This document shows positions 24,291 to 39,204 of a stretch of 64,000 nucleotides of DNA, piece by piece. Below the pieces are notes generated by a model. The model made no database searches. It was not told where the DNA came from and saw nothing but the letters and a program-made list of their open reading frames with translations. Positions within the stretch are counted from its first letter, which is position 1; each line of letters starts with the position of its first letter. Source of the DNA: Heterotrichella gracilis (lineage: Eukaryota; Sar; Xanthophyceae; Tribonematales; Xanthonemataceae); contig JAULBX010025607.1 of the NCBI GenBank assembly GCA_032358255.1, positions 62,001 through 126,000 on the forward strand, given 5' to 3'. Both the position numbers and the translations under genes were made by a program.

Positions 24291-25493
24291 GTTGGCTGTA
24301 TCATGCGCCGATGGCGGGGGAAAGATGCAGTCTTTGTGTTGTTGTGGAGGCGCATGCCTTCCTGATATAAGAAACCGCGTCTGCCACTTTGTATCTTTGT
24401 ATGGACACGGTGGATTGTCAAAATCAAAGATGCACGTGCATGCGATTTGCCAATGCAACTTCCGAAAGCTTCCCGACATGACCACATTGGCGCCATTTCT
24501 GCATTGGCACCTTGCTGCCGCCAAACCGGGTTTTTGCACTGCAACATTGCCACCCAGCCCCTGCCAGTACGTAATAACTCTAGGGCCCAAGCAATTACAG
24601 ACCTTAGGAGGTTGGCAACAACTCAAGTTGCCAATTCCAGCCGGCCGGGTGATAGTAAGGGGTTGAACCCTAAATTAGGGTCTAATTTTGGCAAGGTTTA
24701 CCTCCATGACCCCTGGCTCAGACCCCAACTTCAGCTGTTACAGTTGCCACTGGCAATGGCAATGAGTGAAACTGGATTTGGACCACATGCAGTGCACCAA
24801 AAGCGCCATTGGCACCTGCTGAAAGGCGCCTGCCAAATCTGATTCCTCCTAGCAGCTTGTCATTGCACTGCAGCATTGCCACCAAGCCAACGCCAGTACT
24901 CACTAGCCCAAGCACTTTTTCCACTCCATGACATTGCTCCAAGAGGTCAGCACATCTGTAATCAAGAGCACTTGTAATAATCCTGTTGTTGCTGATCCTT
25001 AAACTATGGCCAACCCTGACGAGATAGCTCGCACCCGCTTCCACAGCATGGCCTTGCTGCCACTTGTTTGTGCCACCAGTTTCCGTTCATTCGCCGAAGT
25101 TCTGATATCTTTTTGTAAAACCCTATCGTAGGGTTGGCCAAGGTGACAGTGTGGCACATGCATGCATGCATATGAGGGGCACTAAACCACTGCAGTGCCC
25201 AAAGGGCAGGCGCCGACAGCGGTCGACCACATGTGCATATATGAAGGGCACTGTGCCACAAACCCGCGTCTCTCATACTGGGCTCCGCTCCACGTTTATG
25301 GTTACTGCATCTTGTGCGCAGGGACGTGGGTCCTCTCCAGTGCACAGCACCTCCTACCCTACCAAGGAGTGTGCTACCCAGCTCAGTGAATACTCACCAC
25401 GGAAGTCACCCAAACATGCATCTCTGTTGGTCCATTGCCACGTGGCCTGCGCAGCAACATAGCAGCCGCCGGCAGCCTGCGCAGCGCCCTGTG
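24291..25493. promoter_or_regulatory. Divergent upstream region with a degenerate direct repeat
   Basis: 1.2 kb between the transporter start and the next plus-strand gene. A 37-bp block at 24534-24570 (TTGCACTGCAACATTGCCAC...) recurs at 24863-24899 with about five or six differences. It contains no gene that I can support. Confidence 0.5.
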
Positions 25494-27568
25494 ATGGAAT
25501 TGGAGGGTGCACCCGAGGTGGAGGTCCACATCCACCACCTGCCCGATGACGCCCTGGCACAGGTAATTCTCCCCTATATGTCTTCTGATAAATTGTGGAG
25601 CTGTGCATCAGGCCATGTGTGTGTGCGTGCGTGTTGCACAGGTCTGGTATCCACCACCTTGGTTGAAGTGGGTAAGCTGTCATGCTGTTTTGCTGAAAAG
25701 AAAGAAAGAAAAGAAAAGCAACGCATATGGCGTGCACAGGAGACATAGCAAGTACATACAGACTGTATGATACAGTCCCCAGAGAAAGAACCAGTCAGGA
25801 CGCCATCACGTGGGGGGGACAAGGCGGTGGAGGAAGGGATGGAGAGTTTAACCGCACTGTGCTTAGCCTTGTTGAGGTGTATCAGTCCACGTGTACGTTG
25901 AACAGCTCTGCTATCCATCAGGTTAGCTGGTGTTGGTCAAGCTGCAAGCAACGCTAGCTGAATCGGCGGCAGCAGGGTGCACTTACAAGAGTGGGGGTTT
26001 TATGTGCACCTGCTTCACGCCTGGGCAAGAGGGTCCTGAATATGGAGGGGTGTGAAAGGTTTTGTCAGGGTATTTATCGAGTGTTGTGTCAGGGATGTAG
26101 GACCAGCCCCAACCTCCACCAGCACCCGGAGGAAAATGCAGAGCTCGCTAAGGCCGACCGGGCCTTCATCAACATGTACAGCACTGTGCCACGACTCAAG
26201 TTCCTGGACAGTTTCAGAGCCCCAAAAGCGGCAAGCGAGATATTAGAGTTCTACAGGGGTGGGGTGGGGATCAAAGAGCTGTTCAATGACAAGCGCACGC
26301 TGATAGGCGAGGACACCCTATCAGCAGGCTTGTACCAGGTGGTGCCAGGTAAGGAACTTCATCACGCTGCAAGCTGGTACATGTTTACAATTCGACTCGA
26401 CTTGAGTCAATTGTGCACACTTTTGATAGACCACAGGCATACTGAACGTAGAAAACTCCAGGAGTGGCTGGTGGTCCAAGGTATTGGGTTTGTCTCCACA
26501 GTGCTGCGTTATGTGGTTGCAACTTCCTGGTCCGTCAGTGTTGAGGTGCACACCCTGTTGGAGAGTAGCGGGTGTTCAGTGCACTCGTTGCATCAGAGAC
26601 TTAAATGGGCTGCACGGCGTCTACAAACCCAATATTGACGGGATGGTGTGCTCTTGCAACATGGGAGAGGGTTGCATGTCCAGCCGCCCCGCGCCAAGGT
26701 CACTACCACACTGCTGTGGCATTTGCAATGCAGATTCTTTCACCACCTGTCGCTTTGCAGCCACGAATGCCTCGCACACTTGTTGTCATATATATTACCG
26801 TCCAGTTGCAGCAGCAATTTGTAATCTTACTGTTAATACCACTGTGCACACTTGTGTCCAGCAGTAGCAATAGCTTGGTCATCGGCAGAGTTTGTGGTGT
26901 GGCGTGTTACCACCCTCTACAATCACTTGTACGTTTGTTTCATTGTGTGGGCTATTTTCTTGTAGTGACACTGGCACTGGCTTTGCGCGCACTTCACCTC
27001 ATTGCAAGTTGTATCAATGTGCAGGGCGGGAAAGGTGGTGGATGTCCGCACGGTGATGGATGGGAAGGTGATCAGCAAGGAGACGGCAATTATATCACAG
27101 GCCTCGCCACTGCATCCCCTTAAAATAGCGACAAACCGCAACCAGGAGCTGCTAGGCGTTGCGTACACCAAGGACGATGTAGCGCCCGCGGAAGATTCGT
27201 ACTTCCTTTGCCTCAAAAACCTGACTCGTATCCCGGGGGACTACAAGTTTGTTTGGCTGAAAATCAAGGAGGGTAAGCTGACCAAGACGTTAAGGGTGGT
27301 TACAAAGTATTCACGCTATTTTTTGCTGTGCTTCTTTCTCTTTCTGTGGTTCTGCAATACCTTTTGCGAGCGCACCAGTGGCCCACTCAATTTTATCCCC
27401 GCAGGTCCTTCTTGGCTGCATCAAGTTTTGCTCCCTAAGGCTGATGGCTCAGATGGTCGACTTGTGTTCTGTAGCAGCGTTCTAGCTGCTATCTTTGCTA
27501 AACTGACAATCATGGCTTGCGGGAGGGTGTGCTCTGAACTCCAGAAGCGGGCACGCGGCCCCGTGTAA
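25494..27568 (+). CDS. Protein of unknown family (282 aa, 7 exons)
   Basis: Proposed exons 25494-25562, 25927-25976, 26101-26348, 26462-26480, 26597-26647, 27025-27272, 27405-27568. The phases close to a 282-residue frame, but the 19-bp fourth exon and the use of GTGCTC as donor after exon 5 are weak points. It starts MELEGAPEVEVHIHHLPDDA, followed by LAQ. At first that looks like an F-box, but the spliced continuation LVLVKLQATLAESAAAG does not support one. The middle (HPEENAELAKADRAFINMYS, then ILEFYRGGVGIKELFNDK) is helical and charged. The later part (VVDVRTVMDGKVISKETA, LCLKNLTRIPGDYKFVWLKI) looks like beta-strands. I do not recognise the family; it may be algal-specific. Its 3' end faces the large foldback at 27751. 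Confidence 0.6.
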
Positions 27569-28709
27569 GCGGATGGCACTGGTCGCCTTTGTGTGAAGTA
27601 GTGAAACAATTGGGCACACTGCACTGTTGTATGGAATGAGACACGGCCGTTGAAATTTCAGCGAATGCAGTGAATCTGTGAACGCACATGTCTCAATCCA
27701 TACAACAGTGCATGATGGCCGTCTATGATGAAAGCTAGCATATACAAAAGGTCACTTATGCTTCCACCATTTTTGCTGCCTGCTGTCGGCATTGCCCTCC
27801 TCTCTCCTTCCTCCTTTCTGACTTGGGCTTTGTCTCTTCTACCCACTGCTGCTTTATTCTTCCAGCATGAAAGTCTACTTGTTCATGTAGCGTTCCATGC
27901 TGGAAGAATAATGCAGCAGTGGGTAGAAGAGACGAGCCCAAGTCAGAAAGGAGGAAGGAGAGAGGAGGGCAATGTCCACAGCAGGCAGCAAAAAGGGTGG
28001 AAGCATAAGTGACATGCTGTGTATGTTGGTACTGGTACGTGGGTGAATGGTCTAGCGACCTAGGAAAACTGAGTGAGATAGATGAGACTGGCAAGGCTGC
28101 ACATACGTGTGACATGTGGCACACTTTTGGGCAGGATGTGGGTTGATTTTACAAAAAAATTATGAAGTTAAAAACATAAATCTGAAATTTTCAAGAGGGC
28201 TGCTACAATGGAATTATTTGTAACCTTGTAAACACTTTGGAGGGGCGAGCACTGTCTATTACATTTTGCAATCTGCATGGGTCAAATTTACGGGAACGCT
28301 GCCACACTCCTACCTGCACATGTTTATGCCCACAAGAAATCATGCCATGCGTTTGCGCAGCATTGACCATCAAACTGACTTGAAGGACTGTCATGGCCAT
28401 ATCATGCTGACAGCAGAAATTAAAAATGAATTGCAGGCGCCAATATGATGATGACTGCAGAAACATGCAACTGAAATTACTAAGGTGAACCCATGCGCAG
28501 CAACCCATCGTTAAATGTGCCCCAAAACTGCTACCTGGTACTACATGCAATTTGCCACCGCCCCGTAAGCATATGTAATATTTCAGCAGCATGCCTTTCC
28601 CACCAAGAAAGGACCCATGCATCGCCCGGAAGCGTACCCTACTTTGGTCAATTCCCATGGGCCATGCTATGCCATGTGATGCTCGCACCACCTCCCCTCC
28701 CCTGCCCTC
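27569..28709. other. Convergent intergenic region carrying a foldback element
   Basis: Apart from the inverted repeat at 27751-28013, this 1.1 kb between two 3' ends shows no supported gene. Short open frames on both strands are produced by the repeat arms. Confidence 0.5.
27751..28013. repeat. 263-bp long inverted repeat (foldback): MITE-like or hairpin RNA precursor
   Basis: Left arm 27751-27869 and right arm 27896-28013 are reverse complements over about 119 bp with only about six differences. The arms are separated by a 26-bp loop. The outer ends are GTCACTTATGCTTCCACC and its complement. An RNA copy would form a nearly perfect stem of about 118 bp. There is no transposase and no obvious target-site duplication in the flanks (ACAAAAG / ATGCTGT). 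It lies 180 bp past the stop of the plus-strand gene, so it could be transcribed as read-through. Two readings are possible: a non-autonomous foldback transposon, or a hairpin precursor of small RNAs like the long hairpins known in Chlamydomonas. Confidence 0.85.
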
Positions 28710-30605
28710 TCATGCTAGCAGGAGCTTGCAGCACTTGAGTAGTGACTCCAGCTCCGGAGGTGATGCCAGACCACTGCCCCGCCAGCGTACCCGGCCCTGA
28801 TTATCCACCAAGTAGACATACCTACATGCGTGACATGTGTGATTCGCTGTGCAGCACATGGGGCCAACAATGGGTATTCATGGCATGCACATGTGCGCCA
28901 CAATTATTGCCGCATGAATCACGGAGGCGGCAGAAATTGACTCTTGCAGCCAACTTGCATATGCAGCATGGGTGGCAGCAACCAGCTCAAGGGCGAGCAA
29001 TATGCAGCAGCACTAGTGCACTAAGGCAAGACCAAGGGTCGCTTGCAGCAAGTGCGCGGCGCACCCTGTGAGGCGGTTGGTCATGAAAAGTGTGGACCGT
29101 ATTGCATCGGAGTTGCCAAAGTGGAAGTAGTACTGCGCATGTATGCCGCTGGTGGCCTGCTTGGCCTTGGCCTGTGTCGAGTTCAGCAGCGCTTGTCGGA
29201 AGGGCCACAAACCCATCACCTGCGGGCGGGGTACAGTAGCACCCTTGGAAAAGGAAATAATCTATATTCTGGTCTACCACAAGGGCGTGATTACAAAACC
29301 GATGCAATATTTTTCATATACTAAATCCATTGCTATATTTTGAGAAAAGCTCTAAATTGCATTCAAACGTCCTCCTGGAAGACACTGCCTAGAATCACAG
29401 CAAGATTATTTTCATTCCAATGGACCAGCTGCCGTGCATCATGCGACATCATGTGATCATGATTCATGTCTGGAGGTTGAGAACCCATTGCTATTGAGAT
29501 CTACTTCAGATTCTTTCTGGTGCACGCTGCATCTCACATACCACTGACTCCACCAGAGACAGCTCATACTGTGCAGCGCCAGGATGCGAAGCAAAGCGCT
29601 CACTGAACGGCCCGCTCCATGATGCCAGCATGTCCTGCAACAAATGAACAGGGTATGAACAGGGTCATAGCCTCTGCATGTGATGGGTGCATGATCATCG
29701 ATCCCAGCAGCAATTTTGCTGTACTGGACTGGTGCAGCGCAGCGGCCCAGCGCGCACCTCTGCCCCGGCCCTGAATGCTGCACAGACTAGCCCTGCGGCT
29801 GGCTTGTCTGGGTTGGTGGGCGGGAAGGGCACACTGGATCCATCTGAGCGCACGGCCTGCATAGACAGGCAAGTCACGGTAACCACATGCAGACTGTGTA
29901 GGGGCACGTGCGGGGTAATGCTGGAGGGTGGCTGCGGTCGGAGAGTGCATGGGTACCACGCCACAAGCGCGCCAGCACCTACCTCAAAAGCAGGGAATGC
30001 AACAGCCTCTGAAGCTGGTATCAAGCGATCAGAGGCAATGAACATCTTGCCCTTGCTGTCCCGCAGTTCTCGAAAGTCATCAAAGTAACCCCGGTTGATA
30101 TCCTCCTGCCAAGGGAGGGGTGGTGGGGGTGCTAGAAAGGCATTTTAAATGGCAGTGCTGAACAAAAATGATCATGTTCAGGTTGTATGGAGCGACAGAC
30201 ACGGCGGTACCTTGAGCTTCCGTTTCCTTTCTGCCCGCCGTTCTTTACTGAAGATCTGACCACGCACCGGCAAAGCAACTGTGAGTGGTTGAACAACTAC
30301 TGCCATTGCAGAGTCCAAAGTCTTGTTGTAAACTTAAAAGTGTCCTATGACTACAGGCAAGGCTGCAGCAGTGCAATGCCAATCTAGTCTGCGGTGGCTG
30401 CCACAATGCATGCATATCTTTTCTGCACACGACAATGGCTACAGCTAGTCCGTGTTTGTAAATTGTGCCACTGGCTATTAACAGTACCTACCTGCAATAG
30501 TTGAAACTCCCTTTTGGTGCTGTAACCAAAAGCCGCTTGCGCCGCTTGCGCCTCTAGCGCATGTGCAGCTGCAAGGCATAATTGAAGGAGTGGGCGATGC
30601 CTCAT
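28710..30605 (-). CDS. ATP10: ATP10, mitochondrial ATP synthase assembly factor (246 aa)
   Basis: Exons 30605-30492, 30255-30211, 30105-29983, 29856-29758, 29634-29542, 29219-29065, 28821-28710; phases close exactly. The N-terminus (MRHRPLLQLCLAAAHALEAQ) is an Arg-containing amphipathic mitochondrial presequence. The body has the ATP10 order: INRGYFDDFRELRDSKGKMF, a Pro-rich stretch ending AAGLVCAAFRAG, LASWSGPFSERF, YELSLVES, YYFHFGN and MTNRLTGYVYLVDNQGRVRW. The last is the family's C-terminal signature, with GRIRW in yeast and plants. ATP10 promotes assembly of the Fo sector (subunit 6 with the subunit 9 ring) in the inner membrane. The length is typical. The GYVYLVD signature is split across the last intron, so single-exon searches would miss it. 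Head-to-head with ETF alpha. Confidence 0.9.
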
Positions 30606-31274
30606 ATTCGTCTGTTGTTGCAGGCAGAAGGAAAGCTCGCCCTGGTATTCCCAGATAGATGCAATTAGACTGAAGTTGTCACTGTGACATGATCATGTGC
30701 CATCTTGAAGCGTACTCTGGGCGGGACAAAAACATTAGACCCAGGTAACACAGGCAAGTACCATTCGACCTTTGCTTTTTTGCCTCATACACGCGATGTT
30801 TATGCAATCTCGTCGGTAGAGTGCTTAAGGCCAGCGTGTGCATATCTCTTCCCCAACACTCACTGAGGTTTTGTGCCTCCAGTGCCCTCCAAATGTTGAA
30901 CATGCCAGGGAATATGGAAGGCACACGCAGTTCGCCAACGTAACGTACTTCTGGTTAAGCGTGTGGTGTCAGCCTGCATTTCTAAGTTGGCTTTGCAGTG
31001 TCGCACTAAACTGCTGAGCTGTGCGACACACTTACTTGCAATAGTATATGCATGCACACGGCCCGACACAAATAGCCAGGCCCGCGAGAATACTCGGGAG
31101 ACTTTCAGTCACCAGGCGGTGCTTCCTGTACTTCAGCGTACCTCAGCGCTTCGGTGCGCACTTGTACCAAGTGACCTGGGCAGTGCAGTGACTGGCCGTT
31201 CCGAGAGACACCCCTGACATTTGTCGCCATCGGCAACCAGCACCTCTGGTTGTCTTCTTCGGGGCACGTGCAAC
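30606..31274. promoter_or_regulatory. 669-bp bidirectional upstream region of ATP10 and ETF alpha
   Basis: Both flanking genes encode mitochondrial proteins and are read outward from here. No clear TATA box or named element was recognised. Confidence 0.5.
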
Positions 31275-34374
<3,100 letters not shown>

Positions 34375-34717
34375 GGCGTGGAGTTCATATCAATCTCGTA
34401 TGTATACGTATATGTAGTTGCTGGGTCAGGCCAAATGCCTGCAGAGGATGTGGCGCGTTTTCCAATCCCAAGTATTTACTTGATAGCGCTGCAGTCCAAG
34501 ACACTGCCATGGGGCGACATATGCATGGGCAGCATATGCTATGGTCATAGCAGTCATTACTGTACTAATATTATGGCATTATTAATAGTGCCATGGGAAG
34601 CAGTGCTGCTTGGGCAATGCTTGGTATTCAAGGACTATGGCCCTGGCTTGGATATTGATTGGATGAGCTGCTACTGGTCGAGGGCGGGGGGCGTCCTGCT
34701 CCGCATGCACCGCTATG
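34375..34717. other. Convergent intergenic region
   Basis: 343 bp between two stop codons. Nothing distinctive seen. Confidence 0.5.
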
Positions 34718-35964
34718 TCATGCTGAAATTTTGTCCTTCTTGCTTGACTTGTGCTTCTTTTTCTTGGGCTCATGGTTGTCGTTAACGTGCTCCTCTGATT
34801 GCTTTGCACCACCTGCAACTGCACCACCACATGTCAGAAAATATAACCGCAACTATATCAATGGATCTGCTGGGTAAGGTATTGCCACATGGCGCACAAT
34901 TATTTACATGTCGTGTGCATCATCCATTGCTTACTGGCAGATGTTGCATGGATCCTCACCATCTGCACGCACAAGCCTTTGTTCGGAAACTATGCGAGTC
35001 GCCGCATGTGCCACGTTACCTTGTGGATCATCTGGCGGCGTTTGCTTGTGCTTCGTTTTCTTCTTCTTCTCGGTGCTCTCAGCCATTATTGGTAGTGGCT
35101 GTGCGTCAACTACATCCTCACTTTTTTGCTTTTCTTTCTTTCTCTTTTTCTTGTCTTTCTTGTTGGTCCCTGCAGCCGCAGCGTGGTGCTCGGCAGCTGG
35201 ATATGCAGCACATCACATATGTCTTGCAACAACAGAAATAACGCAAAACTGCCCCAACTTGAACTTGTCCAACAGGCAGTTACCCTTCCACATGCCTCAG
35301 GCAGTGCATGCCACTGAACCTGTGCCAAGGTGGTGTATGGTGTTGACTAGCTGCATGCGTTACCTAGGCTGTCATGGGCAGTTGTTGCAGACTGTGGTTG
35401 TGGTGCAAGTGCTGCCTCCCCATCCGTGCTTTGCTCCTGTGTCAAGGTGCGCAGCCCCGGAGGGGTACACAGCTCTTCGAGGGCAGCTGCAGCTTTGCTC
35501 AGGGTACTGCCCAGCTCAGCAGGGAGGCCTGCGTCCTGCACCACCAGGTGCGGCGTTGATGCACGCCAGGGGGAAAGGAAGGAGTGTCCCGAGGGAGGGG
35601 GGGATGATGTGCAGTTTTCACAATTATTTTGTTTGACAGCAAGGTGCGTCGCCTACAACGGATATCAACACTACCCAGGACTCCTTTGCCCAAGTGACAA
35701 ATGCATGCATGCATTGTGGCTAGTCCAGGGCATGCACCTGGACAAAGCACTAAGACCCCGCTGCAGCAAGAGTTAAAAGCCAAGTGCTTGTTTGTGTTCT
35801 CCAACTGGCAATATACCAGCAAGGGAGGCATAGTCCATGCCAGTACAACTGCCTCCAATTTCACTTACTTTTTCCACCAATTGCTTGACAATCTCCGCTG
35901 CACGCTGGAGGCTGCAGGTCCTCGCTTCCACAATTCTGCCACGACAAAAGTCTTTTCGTAGCAT
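34718..35964 (-). CDS. Small lysine-rich protein of unknown function (181 aa)
   Basis: Exons 35964-35869, 35535-35364, 35196-35020, 34818-34718; phases close exactly. The first half is helical: MLRKDFCRGRIVEARTCSL, AAEIVKQLVEK, LGSTLSKAAAALEELCTPPG. The second half is dominated by two highly basic KKDKKKRKKEKQKS and EPKKKKHKSSKKDK blocks separated by acidic patches, ending KISA. Such KKE/D tails are common in nucleolar and ribosome-assembly proteins and in transcription or splicing accessory factors, and would act as nuclear/nucleolar localisation signals. No named family is recognised in the N-terminal helices. It is divergent from the HIRIP3-like gene, which is also nuclear. Confidence 0.72.
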
Positions 35965-36456
35965 AGCGCGCAGCACCCTGCTGGGTATGTCCCCAGGCCA
36001 ATAGGAACCGTGTTGCCACTGTGACCTTTATCGGGCAGTACTGCACTGTGGCACTGTTCCACCGGACTGCTATAGACTATACCTGTCCGCCACAGTGCTG
36101 ATAACGATTGTCGTTGTTTTGGTGGCGTACTGTGTCTCTGGCAGTGCTTAATATCGTGCAAGCATTTCCTGCGGCTGGCCGTGTCGTACCCGTTCCGTTG
36201 CAATTATACACACTCTATTGGCCAGTTTCAAAATCAGCTGGCTGTTCAAAAACGTTTCGAACCTTGCAACAACAAGAACCGTGAGCAGAACGAACGTACA
36301 CTGTCTTCAGAAACTCGTAACAACTCTAGGCGTATTGCTGGAGGACTGCATCGGTACTGTTGCTACCCAAGTCAGCTGGAGCCTGGTCCACTGCTAGTTG
36401 CGCCCCAAAAAATACAGCTCGCCCCAGGTTCTAATCCCGTCCAGCACTTCGCTACA
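35965..36456. promoter_or_regulatory. 492-bp bidirectional upstream region
   Basis: Lies between the lysine-rich protein start (35964) and the HIRIP3-like start (36457). No named element recognised. 5' UTR of one or both genes probably occupies much of it. Confidence 0.5.
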
Positions 36457-39204
36457 ATGGCGGAGGTCAGTTTGGATCGAGTTTGCCAGGAGCTCTACAG
36501 CCGCAAGGAGCACATACTGAAAAACCTGGAGTGAGTACCGCCTTTCAAATAGCTGCTGTAACACTTCACACACGTTTCTCACGCTCTCCTCTGCTACTGT
36601 CTACGCCTGTGATTACAGTTTGCACCTTTTGTGTCTTCTTCTTGTGGGCTCTTCTCACAACCCTGCACATGCCCACAGAAGCATCACTATGAAGCAGCTG
36701 CGGGGTGACATCGAGAAGGCATTGAAGCTGGAGCCAAAGGTCTTGAACGGATACAAGGAGCAGGTCGCGGAGATGGTGGACCAGGTATTATCCTCTTATT
36801 GTTACGGGGTGTACATGCCACCTCACTGGTTTGCTACCCGCCTTGCATGCATATGGGGGACTGAGCACCTTGACACGCATGCTGACCATGCTGGCTTGGG
36901 TGCAGTTAATCAGAGGCATTCCTGCAACAGCCCCCAGTCCGGAGAAGCCAAAGAAAAAGCCCCGATTGAGTGACGAAGAGAACATAAAGCCTGTTGCCAA
37001 GGCCTCCAAGCCGGCTGCAGCGCCCGCTGCAAAGCCCTCTGCACCTGCAAAGCCTGCTGCCAAACCGGCCACAGGTGAGTTATGGCAGGTATTCTGCTGC
37101 ACAACATGTGCGTCCACCATGCCATGTGGCACACGCTAATGGCCAGGGCCTCTCTGCAATAAATGACTGGGACGTAGCGTTGACTTGGTCACCTTCACTG
37201 TGCCGCTGTTCTTGCAGGCAAAATTACAGCACGCATCGAGAAGATGAAGAAATTCGCAAAGCAGGCTACCATCAAGTACGGCATGCCTCATTGCAGATGC
37301 ACTGAGCATGGCTCTGGCCAATGATTTTACGCTCAGTCCAACTGCTCCGATGTTCAAAACAGCCAGTCTGCATGCACACACAGCAGACATGCCATCTGCA
37401 TGGAAGGCCATCGTGGTGATTCTGTCATGCAGCATGACATATTGGGGCACCACGCAGGTTTGGACCCAATGTGTACAAGTCAGTCGATGAAGCGCACACC
37501 GCTGAGAAGATGGGTGACCTCTTGGCCAAGCATGGCTTGAGCTTGAATTCGTCCACTCAGGAAATCATGGTGGGTGGCACAGGCCTGCATGCATGCAACC
37601 TGTGATGTAATGAGTTATAACCAGGCATGCATTAATGGTTGGGCCATCTCTGGTGTGCACATATAGATGTAATGATGGGACATGCATGGCAGATGACATG
37701 CCGCATTAGGAAATGCATGTGTGCTTGCATGGGCACATCAGGATGCTGGGCTTGGGAAGCATTTTGCAGCACATGCGCTCCTGCAAGTCACATCTGGCGT
37801 ACGCCTGCAAGTCACATCTGGCGTACGCCTGCATGGCTAGCTGGGACCTTTGCCCGTTATCCACCACTACACATGGACACCATGGGACCACTGCTGCCCG
37901 CAGGCTGCCAAGCAGCGCCTTGAGAAGGAGCGTGACCTTGAGGGGATCGACACCTCCAATATCATCATGGACCAGGGCAGACGCAGGCGGGGCGCCGCGG
38001 TCAGCTACAGGTGAGGCACATGCGAGGCTGCTTTGGTTCCTTGAGCAGAGTCTCGTCCATGGGGCAGGCATGCTGCAGCATGAGTGGCCCCTGATCGTGC
38101 AACGTGTACTGAATGCATGCGGGTCAGCATGGTGTCTGCATCCCTGTCCTCTCTGTTGAACAGGCATGAAGCTAGAGGGCATGCATATTTTTGTGTGCAA
38201 ACATGTCAAGGACCGGTTCCAGCTTCAAGGTGGCTATCAAGGAGTAATCAGTGAGCTTTCTTGCAGGAATTTGGCAGAGCCGGATGAGGATGAAGCTGAG
38301 CAATCAGAGGAGGAGGAAGATGAGGTACGGAACACAGTTAAATGGCAGGTACACAATAAGGGGATAAAGGGGTTGCGTAAGCCTGTGGCCACAGACGCGG
38401 ACCCGCCCCAGCACGAGCTCAGATTGCGGAAGATCGACAATGGTGTAGCAGTGCCAGGCTTGGCAGGCCATGCTTCCCCACCCATTTCTGCTATTTACGA
38501 AAAATTGCATGCACTCCAGCAATACAGCCAGTCGTGCACATGCGGACCCAAGCAGTTTGGTCCTGGCACTGCTACACCATTGGCAATGTAGATATTTACG
38601 AACATTTCCCTCTGTCTCAGCAGGAGGCTGCTGCCCCCAAGCGAGGTGGCAAGGCCAGCAGCACCGCCAGGCAAAAGGTGGCCAGCATTGACGATGACAG
38701 CGAGGGTGATGAGGAGAACAGCGATGAGGAAGGGGGGGAGGGGGGGCAGGCGAGCGGGGAGGAGCAGGAAGATGACGGGGAGGAGAGTGAGGAGGAAGGT
38801 ATGCCTCATGAGTGCCCTATCTGCAAAAGCAATTCGTATCTACCTGGGCCTGATGTTGATAGGAGCCTTCAATCATTGGGATGTCCTATGAAGTGCCTTG
38901 TTAATTGCTGCGCGTCTGACAGCTGCACTTGCTGGCTGCAGATGTGGACATTGATGGTGATTCCGATGTAGACATTGTTGGCGAGCCAGCAGCAAGCAAA
39001 AAACCAGCCCCTGAGGCGCCGGCCAAGGCCAAGGCACAGCCCCAGCCCCCAGCGGCAGGTGGTGCTCATTCCGAGGAGGAGGATGTGGACGTGGAAGTGG
39101 TGAGTGATGATGATGCCAGGCCCCAGCCTGTGGCAGCAGCAGCACCAGCAGCAGCATCCAAGCGACGCAACGTGCTGCTGGACGAATCAGATGACGAGTG
39201 GTAG
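36457..39204 (+). CDS. HIRIP3: HIRIP3-like histone H2A-H2B chaperone (373 aa)
   Basis: Exons 36457-36530, 36679-36784, 36906-37074, 37218-37275, 37458-37569, 37904-38010, 38267-38324, 38624-38798, 38942-39204; phases close exactly. The N-terminal MAEVSLDRVCQELYSRKEHI and following helices form a DEK-C-like domain. An Ala/Pro/Lys linker follows. The conserved block KITARIEKMKKFAKQATIKF, LLAKHGLSLNSSTQEI, LEKERDLEGIDTSNIIMDQG, then RRRRG, matches the HIRIP3 region that ends in 'LDVANII.GSGRPRR'. The C-terminal third is long acidic tracts (SEEEEDE, DDSEGDEENSDEE, DVDVEVVSDDD), ending LDESDDEW. Expected to be a nuclear chaperone of H2A-H2B, CK2-phosphorylated in animals. In HIRIP3 the acidic region precedes the conserved block; here acidity follows it, so the order differs. 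Confidence 0.75.
37781..37828. repeat. 24-bp exact tandem duplication in an intron
   Basis: Two identical 24-bp units beginning CTGCAAGTCACATCTGGCGT lie back to back in the HIRIP3-like intron between exons 5 and 6. Probably a recent slippage duplication. Confidence 0.9.
38438..38582. repeat. 21-bp perfect inverted repeat inside an intron
   Basis: CAATGGTGTAGCAGTGCCAG(G) at 38438-38458 is repeated in reverse complement at 38562-38582, 103 bp away. Both copies lie in the intron between exons 7 and 8 of the HIRIP3-like gene, so the pre-mRNA could form a stem-loop there. The intron frame stays open for a long way and could tempt a read-through call. Confidence 0.8.

Noticed and set aside
25494-25748. 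F-box reading of LPDDALAQVILPYM without splicing
   Set aside because: The donor GTAATT after LAQ and a phase-consistent next exon favour splicing; the unspliced frame runs into a Lys-rich simple repeat and stops.
27658-28124. Minus-strand frames with repeated SSLLPTAALFFQ
   Set aside because: They arise from the two arms of the inverted repeat, not from a gene.
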